A DNA stretch of 64,000 nt from Chondrus crispus (lineage: Eukaryota; Rhodophyta; Florideophyceae; Gigartinales; Gigartinaceae): positions 179,790-243,789 of the forward strand of contig NW_005178873.1 in assembly GCF_000350225.1 (NCBI RefSeq), given 5' to 3'. The translations under genes and the position numbers were made by a program. Positions within the stretch are counted from its first letter, which is position 1, and every line of letters begins with the position of its first letter. Below the pieces are notes generated by a model, which was not told where the DNA came from, searched no databases, and worked only from the letters and a program-made list of their open reading frames with translations. Positions 10,382-21,697 of this stretch are shown one piece after another.

Positions 10382-12796
10382 AAGAGGGGTGCACCAATTA
10401 TTGAACAGTGCCCTAATGTTCGAAACCCCATATTATTTGAAAAAGTGTCATTTTCCGGGCCCGGGCCAGCAGAAGACCTCTCTCCTCACCCTATTATGCC
10501 TCAATGCGGTAAACGACGTGGATCAATTTAAAAACAAATGTGCTCATGGGCTTCAGCGGTGTCTGGTACCCTATTGTCAAGAACGTCACAGAAAGGGCGG
10601 GCAAATTCGAGCTGATATTCGAATTCATGTCTTGAAGACACGAAGTTACCGCTCTTTTCCGCACGGAGCTTAAGTTCATGATCCATATGCTGTTATGCAT
10701 GAAGTCCTTTGCGCCTGCTAACGGTGCATTCCCACGTCGGCGCATTCCCACCTCTCGAGACTCCGCACCCTCTCTCTTGCCATGAAGGGCGCCACAGCTG
10801 CACGTCGCAATCAACAGAATATTGAACATGCACTGTCTGCGGTTCGGGCTGGCTCAACGTACCGCTATGCAGCTGCGAAACACCGTATACCCATGCCCAC
10901 ACTTTATTATCCAGCAATACAAGATGGGCCGTTTCTCACTCGCGTCAAAATCGGCCCAGGACGACGCCCGGCATTGACAGAGTTCGAAGAACAACTTGTT
11001 GTAGAAATGATATGTCGGTACGCAGAACAAGGACTACCGCTCCGACGCCAGCATGTTCAGGAAGCTGTTAGTCAACTCATCAGTCGCATGCCCTCCTCTC
11101 GAAAAGTGCTGCTACCTTTTGTCAATGCACGTCCTGGCCCGAAAATTTTGCGCCTTTTTATCAAGCGTCATGGTGATAAACTGAAATTGGGGCGTCCATT
11201 ACGTCAAGAAGCAGTTCGGTATGCGGCGTGTAACGCAATGACTTTGACAACTCACTTTGCAACGTTAGAGAAAATTATCAAGGACAACAACATTCAGGCG
11301 AGGTGCGTATGGAACCTCGACGAAACTGGGGCAACTCCGGCAAGAGATTGCAAGGGTGTTTCTGATGCTAATTTTTATTTGACTCGTGCAGGGACAAGGG
11401 ATGCAAAAGTTGGGCATTTTGTGAATGTCAATCGTGTCACGATGATGCCCGCAATATGTGCAGTGGAGATGCCATGAAGCCCTTGTTCGTATTCAAGGAA
11501 AGTCGCTTACCTTTTCGTCAGGTTGTGCGAGATGGGATTACTACGACTGATAGCGTAGCAGACTTCTTGCCATCCAAATCCCTCCTGGCGTGTCGTCAAG
11601 AAAAGGGGGGATTCAATAATGAGATATTCTACAACTGGGCCATTCACTTTGTGAAACATGTCCACCAGCACACGCCCAACGGTCATAAGACACTGCTAAT
11701 CTTTGACGGATATCGTTCCCATATGTCGATTAAGGTCATCAATAATTTACATTATAACAACGTAATCGTTTACGCACTACCAGCGCATACCAGTGGAAAG
11801 ACACAGCCACTAGATGTCGTTCTGTTCTCGCCTTTCAAAAAGTATCTTAGGGATTCAATGGATTTGGTGGTGTCGCGCGACAGCATAGACAAATTTGACG
11901 TATTCGACTTTTGCGGCATGCTGCGAGATGCCTACAAAAATTGTGCAGCAGGAAAAACATCATCACTTCTTTCCGTGAGTCAGGGATCTGGCCAATGAAT
12001 CCGAGGCAGCTTCTGTCTGCTCCCAGGCCAGCAGGGCGTGATAATTTGGAATAGGTAATGGACGTGGACCGGATGTGTTGGCTAATGGAGGCAAAGCGGA
12101 TGGAGATAAGGGACACTGTCATCGGGGCCAACGCCAAGATTTTGCCATTCTGGCTATCTAGACACTGCAGAGGGCCTCGTTCTGACGTCGGCCAATGCTT
12201 TGGCACTGGCGCAAGAAAAGTGCGCTCGTGTCGCTTTGAAGAAAGTAGTTTCTGAAGAGAGAGCAATTCGCGTAGCCATGGATCGTGCCCGGCGGAGTGC
12301 TAAGAGCAAGAAGGAATTTGTCCGTTGCCGCAGTGCGGCGTTGCAGCGAAGGGCTCGCTTGGCAGGATTATCTGTAAAAGCGTTCAATGCGAACGTTCGT
12401 TCAATCGAAGAGAGACGTGCAGTTGCGCGCAGGCGTACTTTGAACAAGAAGGCAATTGGGATTCGGAGGCAGTTTGAGCCGTTTCTCGGTTTGCAGTACC
12501 CTTAAACTGGTGACGTGTAAGTCGATTTTCATACATACAGTGTCCGTTTTTGATATAAATTTTTTTGTTTGTTCGATCTTTGGGCAAATTTGACATGTAG
12601 AAAACCTGTGATTGCCTGCTCGTCCGTGAAAACTTTGTAGCTTTCTGTGTCATCGACGGCATTGCGGTGCAACGTTGTGGTGAAGAACACACCGCACGGA
12701 GTCCGTAGAAAAAAAGATCGTCAAACCGAGCTCAGGAGGGTCTTTTTTTAATTAAATAAGTTCGTTTTGTTCAATAATTGGGGCACCCCCCCTCTT
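10382..12796 (+). mobile_element. pogo/Tigger-like DNA transposon (TA target site)
   Basis: The termini are inverted: AAGAGGGGTGCACCAATTAT from 10382 and its near reverse complement ending at 12796, with the match running to TTGAACA. Both are flanked by TA (10380-10381, 12797-12798). The 2415-bp interior encodes one pogo-type transposase on the plus strand. Confidence 0.85.
10782..12505 (+). pseudogene. pogo/Tigger-type transposase (HTH plus DDE_1), frameshifted
   Basis: From ATG 10782 the protein begins with a psq-like helix-turn-helix (HALSAVRAGSTYRYAAAKHR), then a CENP-B-like segment (GRRPALTEFEEQLVVEM), then the DDE_1 core. The catalytic acidic residues are visible: NLDETG near 11315, LLIFDGYRSH near 11697, and QPLDVVLFSPFKKYL near 11806. 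The frame breaks near 11460 where the first frame stops at 11477 and the second takes over, and breaks again near 11965 and 12150-12200 before a basic helical C-terminus (EERAIRVAMDRARRSAKSKK) that ends at 12505. Residue content is typical of the family; the copy is inactive as read. Confidence 0.85.
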
Positions 12797-13048
12797 TACG
12801 CACCTGCGCAGATACGGTATAGGCATTGTCATTGCCAACATACCTCAACCATTTATCAAATTATAAATATTTTGGATTGCAAGCAATGTGAATTGAGATT
12901 ACGAAGTCAAATTGTGCGCTTTCCGTAATATCCAAATTGCGCGGTCTTTTAGGAAGTCTCCCGCTTTTTTCAAAAACGGTAGAGTAACTTCAGAAGAACA
13001 GAGGTCTTCTTCAAAGTACGCACCCCACCGCATCAAAAGCCCTTCCCC

Positions 13049-14311
13049 ATGTCTCCCTTTACTTCAACTAACGCAGCTACTGCCCTCTCTCTACTCGCAG
13101 ATGCAGCGGTAGAGAGAGAGAATGAACTCGAGGTACAGCTGTCTCAACCGCTCCAAGAGGACACTGACGAAGAAAACGGTTCCGAGTGTCCCATCACGGG
13201 CAATTTTTATGATCAGGGCGGGGCAGAAGATATCAGGGAGATGACTAACTTCTCCCCAATGCAATTGGAAGGGGTTTGAGAGGCGTTTAAGGGGCACATA
13301 ATGTCCGAATATAATGTCGGACGAGGACGGAAATGTGACAAGACCGCCAAGGATGTGCTGTTTATGACACTAGCCGTCTTGAAGCATGGATCGCAGTGGG
13401 ATTTCATGGGAAAGATGTTCGATATGAAGGCGGCAACATTTGAACGCATCATTCTAAAGTTTGTCGCAATAATATCCGGACCAATATACGAGCATTACGT
13501 TTCCGATCAAGCCAGAAAATAGAGTATGAAAAACATGGTCGATACCAACGCTTTGTTTCGCAACTATCCGATGGCCCGCTATGCCACCGACGTGACATTC
13601 CAGCCATCAAATCGCCCAAGCGGGAACTTGAGCGAGAGTAAGCTGTACTTTAGCAAGAAACATGACTTGTATGGATACAAAATTGAGGCATCCGTTCTGC
13701 CAAATAGGATGGCAATTGGCTGTAGTGCCCACGAGCCTGGTTCTGTATCTGATTTTCGCATTTGTCAGGACATGCGACACTTTCACAAGAAGCAATTGAA
13801 AAAGTATGCTGATGAATTGGAGCTGGAGGATGATGGTCCAATGGAAGACGAATTTCCACATACATGGGGGATTTTATTTGACAAGGGCTATCAAGGTTCT
13901 AAGGAGTTTTGTCGTGCTATCCGTCCGACTAAGAAGCCGCGTAATGGTGTTCTGTCACCAGCACAAGTTGCAGAGCATCGACATATTTGAAGCGACCGTG
14001 TACTGGTGGAAAATTATTTTGGGAGGATGTCGGGCATTTGGAACGTTGTGGCGTCCAAATGGAAATGGTCAGAGAAAACATATGATTCTATATTCATGTT
14101 GTGCATGGGGCTGACGAACTGGCATATTCGGTGGAATCCCCTTAGGGCAGATGACGGACGTCTGTACCATAAGATTAACAATCGTTGGTACAAGATTAGT
14201 ACAACTCAAATCGAAAAACGCAGACGCGTACAGGCGAACTATCGTGAGAAAAGGCGTAGACGTGTTGATATGAGGTTCCGCGCAAATCAAACTACTGAAA
14301 GCCCAGAGTAA
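13049..14311 (+). pseudogene. PIF/Harbinger-type transposase, copy A, three in-frame stops
   Basis: One frame is preserved from ATG 13049 to the stop at 14311, interrupted only by TGA 13277, TAG 13520 and TGA 13988. Comparison with the two sister copies in this window puts the first two stops at conserved Trp positions. The DDE_Tnp_4 motifs are present: RYATDVTF (first Asp), LFDKGYQG (second Asp) and VENYFGR (Glu). An acidic N-terminal segment (DTDEENGSECPI) and a basic tail (KRRRVQANYREKRRRRVDM) match the sisters. A separate Myb-like partner gene, usual for this superfamily, is not seen. Element ends were not found. Confidence 0.85.
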
Positions 14312-14523
14312 ATAGTGTGTTAGCATGCTGTTATACGCAAAGCATCATCGCTTTAATAAATTCGCTTTCATTATTAGCATATGGGATATTTCTGGAATAC
14401 CCCACGTATTTGCGGAATTGTTTGGTGCACACAGTAACTACCAAATACTATTGGTAACTCTTAGGTCTTTGAGAAATATCCACATCTTAATGTGGGAGCC
14501 TCATATTTCCGGATGTGTTCTAG

Positions 14524-17033
14524 TGACCTAAGCACCTCAATTGAGGACTATATCCTCAATTGAGGGGCGTTTTATAACGAGCATACAGAAGACATAAACT
14601 CGCCTGGCAAAAATGCGTTGTACTGTATTCTCAGGGTATGTCTCGAGAGTGCCGGCATGGGTTTGGAGCGAGAAGCTGACGTAATTTATTGTGACGAATT
14701 CCCTCGCCTTCTTCGTCAACCAATCATTTTTATTCATCATCTCCACCACTATGCACGACCCCCGCCGGACCATAGGTGCCACTGTGACCGCAAAGGCCAA
14801 GCACGTCACCTCGCTTGCCAACTGCTCGCGCTTCTATGGCTCCCAGGCCAAGGAAAAACAACTTCTGGGCACAGTGGTTCCAATCTATTTCGACCGAACG
14901 GGCAAGAGAGCAAAAAAAAGCTCGAGGTTGACTGGGATCTGGCGGGAGGCATTAAGCGGACAACGATGAACATCTGCAACATTAAGATGGCCCCGGGTCC
15001 GTCTTCTCACCCACGTCTCGATTCATCCCCACATCTGGACGCAGACCAAAATGCAACCACCGAAATATCCCCCGAAACCGCGTGCACTCGAGACCCATGT
15101 GTAACAGAAACGAGTCTCGAGACTCCCACCTTCAACCCCGAATCTATGCCGGCACACCAAACGGATGCGACAGACTCCGTACAGCAGCTTATGATACCAG
15201 AATCGTGAGACCAAGAGGCGGAGGCGTTACAGGATGGACGTGCTCCGGATGACGGTGATTCGAATGAAAACGGCACACGCGAGGTTATTACAGCACATGG
15301 GACACAATGGTATCCTCAAGAAGTCACGGTCCTTATAAGTGGGCGCGTGCCAAGCCGTCCATGAAAGGTTAAATACCACAGCCGAGATTTCATAAGCGAA
15401 AATGGATTGACATCCAAACGCAACTTGTTAAGACTATTTTTTGTGCATGTTTCCCATGGAGCACTTGCCACAAATTGTCATATTGACAAATGGTAGCCTC
15501 TAGAACGCCAAAAATCAGGTAAAACAGCTGGTGATATGTTAAATTTTTTCGGAATACTCATTCTGATAACACGATTCGAATTCGGGAAGAAGCGGGACTT
15601 GTGGAAGAAGACCGACCGCAACGCCCTGTTACCTCCTCCGAATTTTGGGGAGAGAACGGGAATGAGTCGTGACCGCTTCCTGACGCTCTGGACACATGCG
15701 ACTTACAGCAAACAGCCCCTGCAACAAGGTCTCATGAGTTCCGTTCGGTACAGATGGGCATTAGTGCAAGAATTTGTTGACGCTTTTAACAAGCATCAAA
15801 TTCAAAACGTTACGCCATCCGAGATTCTCTGCGTTGATGAGTCCATTCCGAGATGGTATGGACTCGGGGGAAATTGGATAGATACAGGGCTGCCACATTA
15901 TGTGGCAATTGATCGCAAGCCTGAGAACGGATGTGAAATTCAGGACAGCGCGTGTGGTAGAAGTGGAATAATGTTGCATTTGGAACTGGTATCAACAGCA
16001 CAGGACGAGGCTACAAGGACATATGGAGATATGTTACACGGTACGGCCGTACTCCGTCGTACTGCGGAGCCGTGGGCTGGGACGAATCGGATTGTGTGTG
16101 CTGACTCATACTTTGGAAGTGTGGAGGCCGCAGACGAATTGGCGAAGATTGGATTACGCTTTATTGGGGTTGTCAAGACTTCTACGACTCGGTTTCCCCT
16201 GAAATATTTGTCGTCTAATGAGTTCACGCAGAGAGGCAAGTGGCATTCTGTCATACGCAAGAATGATGATGGGGTTCCGGATCTTATGGCATTGGTCTGG
16301 GTAGATCGTGAGCGTCGCTATTTTGTTGCAAACACAGGATCAAGCATGATTGGAACGCCATATTCCCGCACGCGTTGGCGTCAGGTGGATCATGGTCCTG
16401 AGCGTGTCCAGCTTGAAATAGACCAGCCTGAGGTTGTTGAGAATTATTATACCTCTTGCGCTTCTATCGATCAACATAACCGATATAGGCAGGATGACTT
16501 GATGTTTGAAAGGAAATTGAGGACGTTGGACTGGTCTGTGACGGTTAATAACAGCGTACTGGGAATCGTTATCGTGGATGCGTGGAGACTATATGAGGGT
16601 GAATGGGGGAATAGGAAGAGGTTGAAGCAGCGTGAGTTTTACGAAGACCTGGCTAGCGAACTTATTTTTAATTCTTACAATGTCGTCAGGGGTCGTTCAC
16701 GACACGTCAGCAGTGAAGTAGAGTCCGTTACCCCTGTCAAGCGTACAAGCGGCGTTGGAATTCATCTGACCCGACGAAGAAGAAGCGAAAACAGAATGGG
16801 GTGAAAACCAAGTACGCAGCGCAGAATAATTGTCGGGTCTGTAAGGTCAACAAGACTACACACGTTTGTTCATCTTGCTCAGATAGTAACCGTGAACAAG
16901 TGTGGGTATGCCGTCCAGCGACAGAGAGAGACTGCTTCATTACCCATCTTCTAGAGCAGCATGAATGAACATCATTAGCTATCACCTCAATTGAGGAAAT
17001 TTACCACCTCAATTGAGTGGAAATTTTAGGTCA
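14524..17033 (+). mobile_element. piggyBac-like element with palindrome-studded ends
   Basis: The ends are inverted copies of TGACCTAA (14524 and the complement ending at 17033), both flanked by CTAG (14520-14523, 17034-17037), which is either a 4-bp target duplication or part of the repeat. Just inside, the palindrome CCTCAATTGAGG occurs at 14535 and 14554 on the left and at 16985 and, with one mismatch, 17007 on the right. The usual piggyBac TTAA target is not seen at these borders, so the exact ends are uncertain. The interior holds a piggyBac transposase. Confidence 0.7.
14751..16968 (+). pseudogene. piggyBac-type transposase (DDE_Tnp_1_7), three nonsense codons and two frame changes
   Basis: The N-terminal part starts at ATG 14751 (MHDPRRTIGATVTAKAKHV) and changes frame near 14920. 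From there one frame runs to about 16740 with in-frame TGA 15206, TGA 15362 and TAG 15494. The catalytic Asp motifs follow in order: ILCVDESIPRW near 15830, IVCADSYFG near 16100 and ASIDQHNRYR near 16470. Near 16740 another frame change leads to a basic patch KKKRK and a Cys-rich finger (CRVCKVNKTTHVCSSC, then VCRPATERDC) that ends at 16968, as in canonical piggyBac C-termini. All domains are recognisable but the copy is inactive as read. Confidence 0.85.
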
Positions 17034-17302
17034 CTAGCCACTAGAGGGGCATTACGAACTGTGATAATCCCAAATCACCAAATTTGGCGCCACCCCGGAA
17101 ATGAAAAACATTCGGTCTTTCTTGCAAAGACTCGCAAACTGCGCAAAGACCGGGTAGTTGATGGTTGCTGGAATGACATCAGTGGAGACGTCCAGCGCCC
17201 GACTACAAACGGAGCAATCAGGGAGGACAATTGGTAGCCATTTATTTTTACTGCTTGAAATAATTCATTACAGAAAGAATCCATGACAATGCAGTCATTA
17301 AA

Positions 17303-18470
17303 TCAAATATCTGCATCTGGGTCGCGATCCGGGAATTGGGCGTTGTGCATTTGCAATGACATTCTCCTGGCGCGCTTACGCAGATAGCGATCCTGAGACT
17401 GTCTACGGCGCTCAACCTGTTGCACACCAATGTGTATCTGGCGGCTCTTGATACGTTGATAGCGATCGAGATCTTCCTGCCGCAGAGGATGCTAATTAAT
17501 ATGGAGGTTAGTGAACGCAGCGCAAAACCGGAAAACAGTATCATAGCTTCCCTCCGCCCACTTCCATTTGCTAGAGACACCGTTCCGAAATCCACAAGCC
17601 CTGCAGAAGTAGTTTTCAACTATTATCCTATCTGATGAAATGTTTCTATTGAACCGCTCGTCATCCACAGAAAGAACGGAATTCGGTAGTTTTTTCTTAG
17701 GGCTGATGAGGCGAACAATCTCTGCCCCGCCTTGGTACCTCTTATCCGCAAACAGTGCCCACTGCCATGGATAATCGCCTGCAAAAACTCCGATATCTGT
17801 CAACTCCCTCCCACTCCTCGTTTTCTTCAAATTCGCCTTATGAAAATCCTTGTTTTCTTTAAATATTTCGAGGTCAGATACTGACCCTGGGAAATGCTCT
17901 GTACACCCGAGAGCAAGCCCATTTGGGAGAACAGATACCTCTATCTTGTAGCCATAGAGTTTGTGTTTCCCGGAGAAATATTTCTTCCCCTCCAGCATGT
18001 TTCCACTTGGCCTATTTCACATTTGGAAGGTGACATCCGTGGCGTAGTGCGCGAAAGAGAAGTGCTTGGAAAGGAACTTCTCCTTGATCATTTCAGTCAT
18101 GCAGTAGATCTCAGCGTTGGTCTCGACTAGTGTGTCATACACATGCCCAGGCAGCATGTTGATGAAGCGCATAATCAGCCTCTCAAAAGTTGGGCCCTTC
18201 AAAGAACACAGGTTTAACTCCCTGTAATTGGCCCAGAAGATCTGAAACTCAGTCGGATCAAAATTTATCAAATTGACGATGGCCCTCCCTCCCCCGCGTT
18301 CGTAGAAGCGATCGAATATTGGCTCTAGGAATCGTTCTCTTCATCTGTGTCTGAGAGACCAGGTTGAACGGAAAACTGTTCGAGCTCGTTTTGCCGCTCC
18401 ACGGCCGCATCGGCAAGAATTTGGAGAGCATTGGTGGCATCAGCAGAAGAAAATTTCTGCATAGTTGAGG
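17303..18470 (-). pseudogene. PIF/Harbinger-type transposase, copy B, decayed
   Basis: The N-terminus aligns with copies A and C (NALQILADAAVERQNELE, then DTDEENDS). TAG at 18325-18327 and a frame change follow; a segment between the acidic N-terminus and the LKGPTFERLI block is missing compared with copy C. TGA 18017 and TAG 17492 interrupt the rest. Motifs seen are HYATDVTFQ (first Asp), LFADKRYQGG (second Asp, with Gly to Arg next to it) and RIIVENYFCR (Glu). The basic tail ends at 17303. It is clearly dead. Confidence 0.8.
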
Positions 18471-18477
18471 GAAAGAT

Positions 18478-18620
18478 GAGCTGTGAGGTGGAGGAAAGGG
18501 GAGGCGGAGGAAAAGGGGAGGCGGAAGAAAGGGGGAGGCGGAAGAAAGGGGGATGTGGGGAAAGGGGGAGGTGGGGGAAAGGGGATGGCGGAGGAAAAGA
18601 GCAGGTGGAGGGAATGTGCA
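18478..18620. repeat. purine-rich minisatellite 5' of transposase copy B
   Basis: About seven copies of a 17-21-bp unit around GGAGGCGGAAGAAAGGGG lie directly upstream of the minus-strand transposase. The transposase sense strand is pyrimidine-rich, as in the arrays at 9376-9905 and 58420-59100. Confidence 0.8.
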
Positions 18621-20082
18621 GGCAGTGGTAACGTGCAAGCAGAGGGAAGTGGGACCCGTCGCTTCTGAAGCAGGCGAGGGGGGGTTCATGTGCTGCGGAA
18701 AGACTTGGGCACTACGGAAAGCCTCGGTCAGGGAATGGTGTGAATTTGTGTTGCGCAATCACGCGTATCTCTTGAAGTTACGACGTAACTGTGCTCGTGT
18801 TCTTCCTTGCTGTAGAACAGTTGTGAATTGAAATGTGGTGCTGTAATTTTGTATTGCTCGGAACGTATCCGATTGTGGATTGATTTTACTGATACTGATT
18901 GGTTCTTTCGGCTTATCCCACATATTTACGTGGAAGGCCTATTGCGACTCCAATTCGCAAATACTCCTAGCGAATTGGCGGGAACGCTATGAATAAAGGC
19001 ATTCGCAAGAAAATGGGATTCACAGATAGCTGTTGGTGGTGCGCAGGGTGGCCCTATTTGGATCGCAATAAATAATTAAATTATTTGGTGGAGCAACTGG
19101 CGAACCGACAAAATTTATCGCAATTTCATGGGTCCAAATTTGGTAATATAGTTTTCCGGCCATTTCGGAATGCACCTACTGTAATTTACTGTGCTCAGGC
19201 AGTCGCTTACCTCCCTTACCGTACACGTGTAGCGCTCTCTGGTACCGAACTACCCTTCCTATTGGTGTAAATGTGGGCAGACGGTTAATTTTAAGGCAAA
19301 CACCAATACGGTTTGCGCGCGTTGCCCGAGTGCAAAGCGAAGTGCATGCGAGTGGGAAAGCGTTGCGAAGGCGAAGGCGGAGATGCGAACGCTTTTGTAG
19401 GTGCTGCCCGGTCTGATGAAAGCACATACACGGGTCTGAAGAGGCGATCTTGATCCAAGGTTGACTCCCGTCCGAGCAGCCTCTCCAAACAATCTCTTCG
19501 ATCAATCCTTCTCTCCAGACAAGACAAAATGCCACCCTCGATGCGCAGGCAGACGCGCATCCTACTGTTGGCAGTCACGGGGCATCAGAAACATGTGATT
19601 GCCAAGAGGCATGCTATAGAGTACCTCAAGGCAAGTAAGACGCAGAGAGTCATTTCGAGCATGACGGGTTTGTCCAAGGGCTCTGTCTACATGCTGAACA
19701 AAATGCGCAAGGGGGAAAGATCGGAAGAGCTGGCGTCGCAGTGTAATCTTGACAGATCGAACAGAGCTGGACCCCCTACTGTTTTGACACCGGAGAGAAA
19801 CGCGTGATAGTTGGGAGGCTCAAGTTTAGTGCGAAGAGCGGATTTGCCCTCGGATACAAACATCTGCGTGAGGTTATGGCGCAAGTTCCGAATGACGGCC
19901 GTGGGAGGACGTGGGCAGACTACTACCCAAACAGTGATTCCATTAGAGCATTCCGTGCGCGCATTCGAGATATCACATTCAGGAACTCAGAGAATAAAGA
20001 AGCAGTAAAGTTGAAGGGAGAGCGCTTCAATCACGTCGAGCCTTTCTTCTCCGTTCTTGAGAGCTTTAGTGCAGTGACCCTG

Positions 20083-20788
20083 CGTGCTGTACGCCTGCTC
20101 ACCGCCGTCGCGGGGCCGCGCTCCCCGCCTTTGCCACGTGTGTCACACGTGTACTGTGTGTGGTGCAACGCCGTAATTTTGTTTCCAACAATTTCTTGGA
20201 TTTGCACCGGGGCGCTGGAGTGCGTGCCTACACGTAAGTTTACACGTGTACTGTAAGAGACAGTATCCAAAACGTTCGCGAACGCCTTGGATGCTACCAC
20301 ACGTGTTTAATACGTGAACTCTACGTGTACACATGTATATACACGTGGTGTGCACAAGTTTCTACACTAATTAGCGTCTTTTGCCAAGTGGCAATTGTAA
20401 TGGTAATTATTAATTATTAATTACGCATTTAATACCCGACGACGACGACGGCGCTTGGCCTATATAGGTCGGGTGCCGGAGGGCGATAAAATAAAGAGGC
20501 ATCAGGTGGCCGGACCCCATCTCTGGTAGGATCCGTTACGGTTTCTATCAAGTTGGCTAAGTCTGGTACCTGCACCCTTCGTTGTCATCCTTTTTCTTGT
20601 TTTCCCTTTACTTTTCCCCCTATTTTCTACATTTCTACGATATCTTTCTTCTTCGTTCTTCTTTCTTTTTCTTGTTGTTTACTCCTTCTAGCGCACTCCC
20701 GTTGGAGTGCCCCCCTCCGCGCACACCGCGATGTACCGGCGGTACCGCGTCGACTCCCCTGAGCTACCCGGACAGAGGGACTCGAACA
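20083..20788 (+). mobile_element. 0.7-kb insertion, probable solo LTR of an unidentified element
   Basis: The direct repeat ACCCTG at 20077-20082 and 20788-20793 flanks the insertion inside the transposase frame. If the repeat is CCCTG, the insert is TG...CA apart from two extra bases (CG) at its left edge. Inside are a TATA-like CCTATATAGG near 20459, AATAAA near 20488 and a T/C-rich tract near 20590-20690, as expected for U3-R-U5. No internal region is present. Confidence 0.65.
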
Positions 20789-21014
20789 CCCTGGTGGTGA
20801 CTGTGCCTTGCGTAGCGCTTTCTACAGCGAGATTTACGCCCTCGTTGGCGGTGTGGAGGTGCACTGCACTACAAGATCGTCGAGCGCAAACATCATGTAT
20901 CTTCGAAGACAGACGGCGCATCTGCAACACTGATGAGACGTTTCTCATAGTCAGTTTTGGAGAGCGCATTAAGGTCTTTGGTCCCTCGAAAACGCACCAC
21001 GGGGGGTTTGTCGC

Positions 21015-21697
21015 TGTAGTACAATTCCGTACCAGGACCACCCCGGGGAGATGGTAACTGCGCGGGACGACGAGTGCTACTGTAGCGAGCGGGCGTACAC
21101 GCGCCCGCCGCCGTGTACAGTAGTGCCCCAAGGGTCCGACGTGGGACAGCCGGTAGCAGCCGGTAGCAGCGGGCGTGGCCACGGGTCAGACGTGGTACAA
21201 CCGTCGTGGGACAGCCGGTAGCAGCGGGAGTGGCCACGGGTAACACGTGGTACAACTGTCGGCCGGGATCGCGGCCACGGGCACACGTGTATAATCCGTA
21301 CGGTGGCTAACTAGTAAGTAGTAGTAATTGTGTACAGTATCTGGTACACAGTAAGTGGCAGCTACGTTAGCGGGACAGGTGTCCGGGCGTCCCACTTAGG
21401 GGTTAAGACCGGGCACACCTGCCCGTCCCAGTAAAGAGGAGGCAGACTCGCCTCCCTTCCCTTTACGGCTAGTCTTTATCTCGTTCCGGTTTTCTTTTTA
21501 GTTCCAGGCTTCTAACCCATGACCGGCCGTCCGGTTATCACACCACCGACCGGCTGCGCGTCACCGGCCACGTGAGCCCCTCTTTTCGAGTCCATCTGTA
21601 CGGTTTGCGTTCGCTCGTGGGTAACCCAGCGTCGCGCGCTCCCTTACCTCTTACCCCCTTGTTTCCGAGTGGTTGGGACGAAGGTAGTTATACCACA
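21015..21697 (-). mobile_element. solo LTR of the same family as the 12-kb Ty3 element
   Basis: The stretch starts TGTAGTACAATTCCGTACCA and ends GGTAGTTATACCACA, matching the LTRs at 42085 and 53454 in reverse orientation across almost its whole length, with small duplications (CCGGTAGCAG repeated near 21140). The 5-bp target duplication GTCGC lies at 21010-21014 and 21698-21702. A solo LTR is the product of recombination between the two LTRs of a former full element. Confidence 0.93.

Larger units (their letters stand above)
17046..19176 (-). mobile_element. PIF/Harbinger-like element, copy B
   Basis: Divergent inverted termini flank the transposase: GGGGCATTACGAA followed about 20 bp later by ACCAAATTTGG (17046-17087), and on the other side the complement of GGTGCATTCCGAA with ACCAAATTTGG ending at 19176. 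The match is strong at both blocks and weak between them. A clean TTA/TAA target duplication was not identified. Confidence 0.6.

Noticed and set aside
20740..20790. tRNA-like words on the minus strand: GTTCGAGTCCC followed by GTAGCTCAGGGG, the order of a permuted tRNA gene
   Set aside because: The two would-be acceptor strands are the same bases and cannot pair, the anticodon arm is missing, and the words lie at the edge of a solo-LTR-like insertion. Permuted tRNA genes exist in some red algae, but this does not fold as one.
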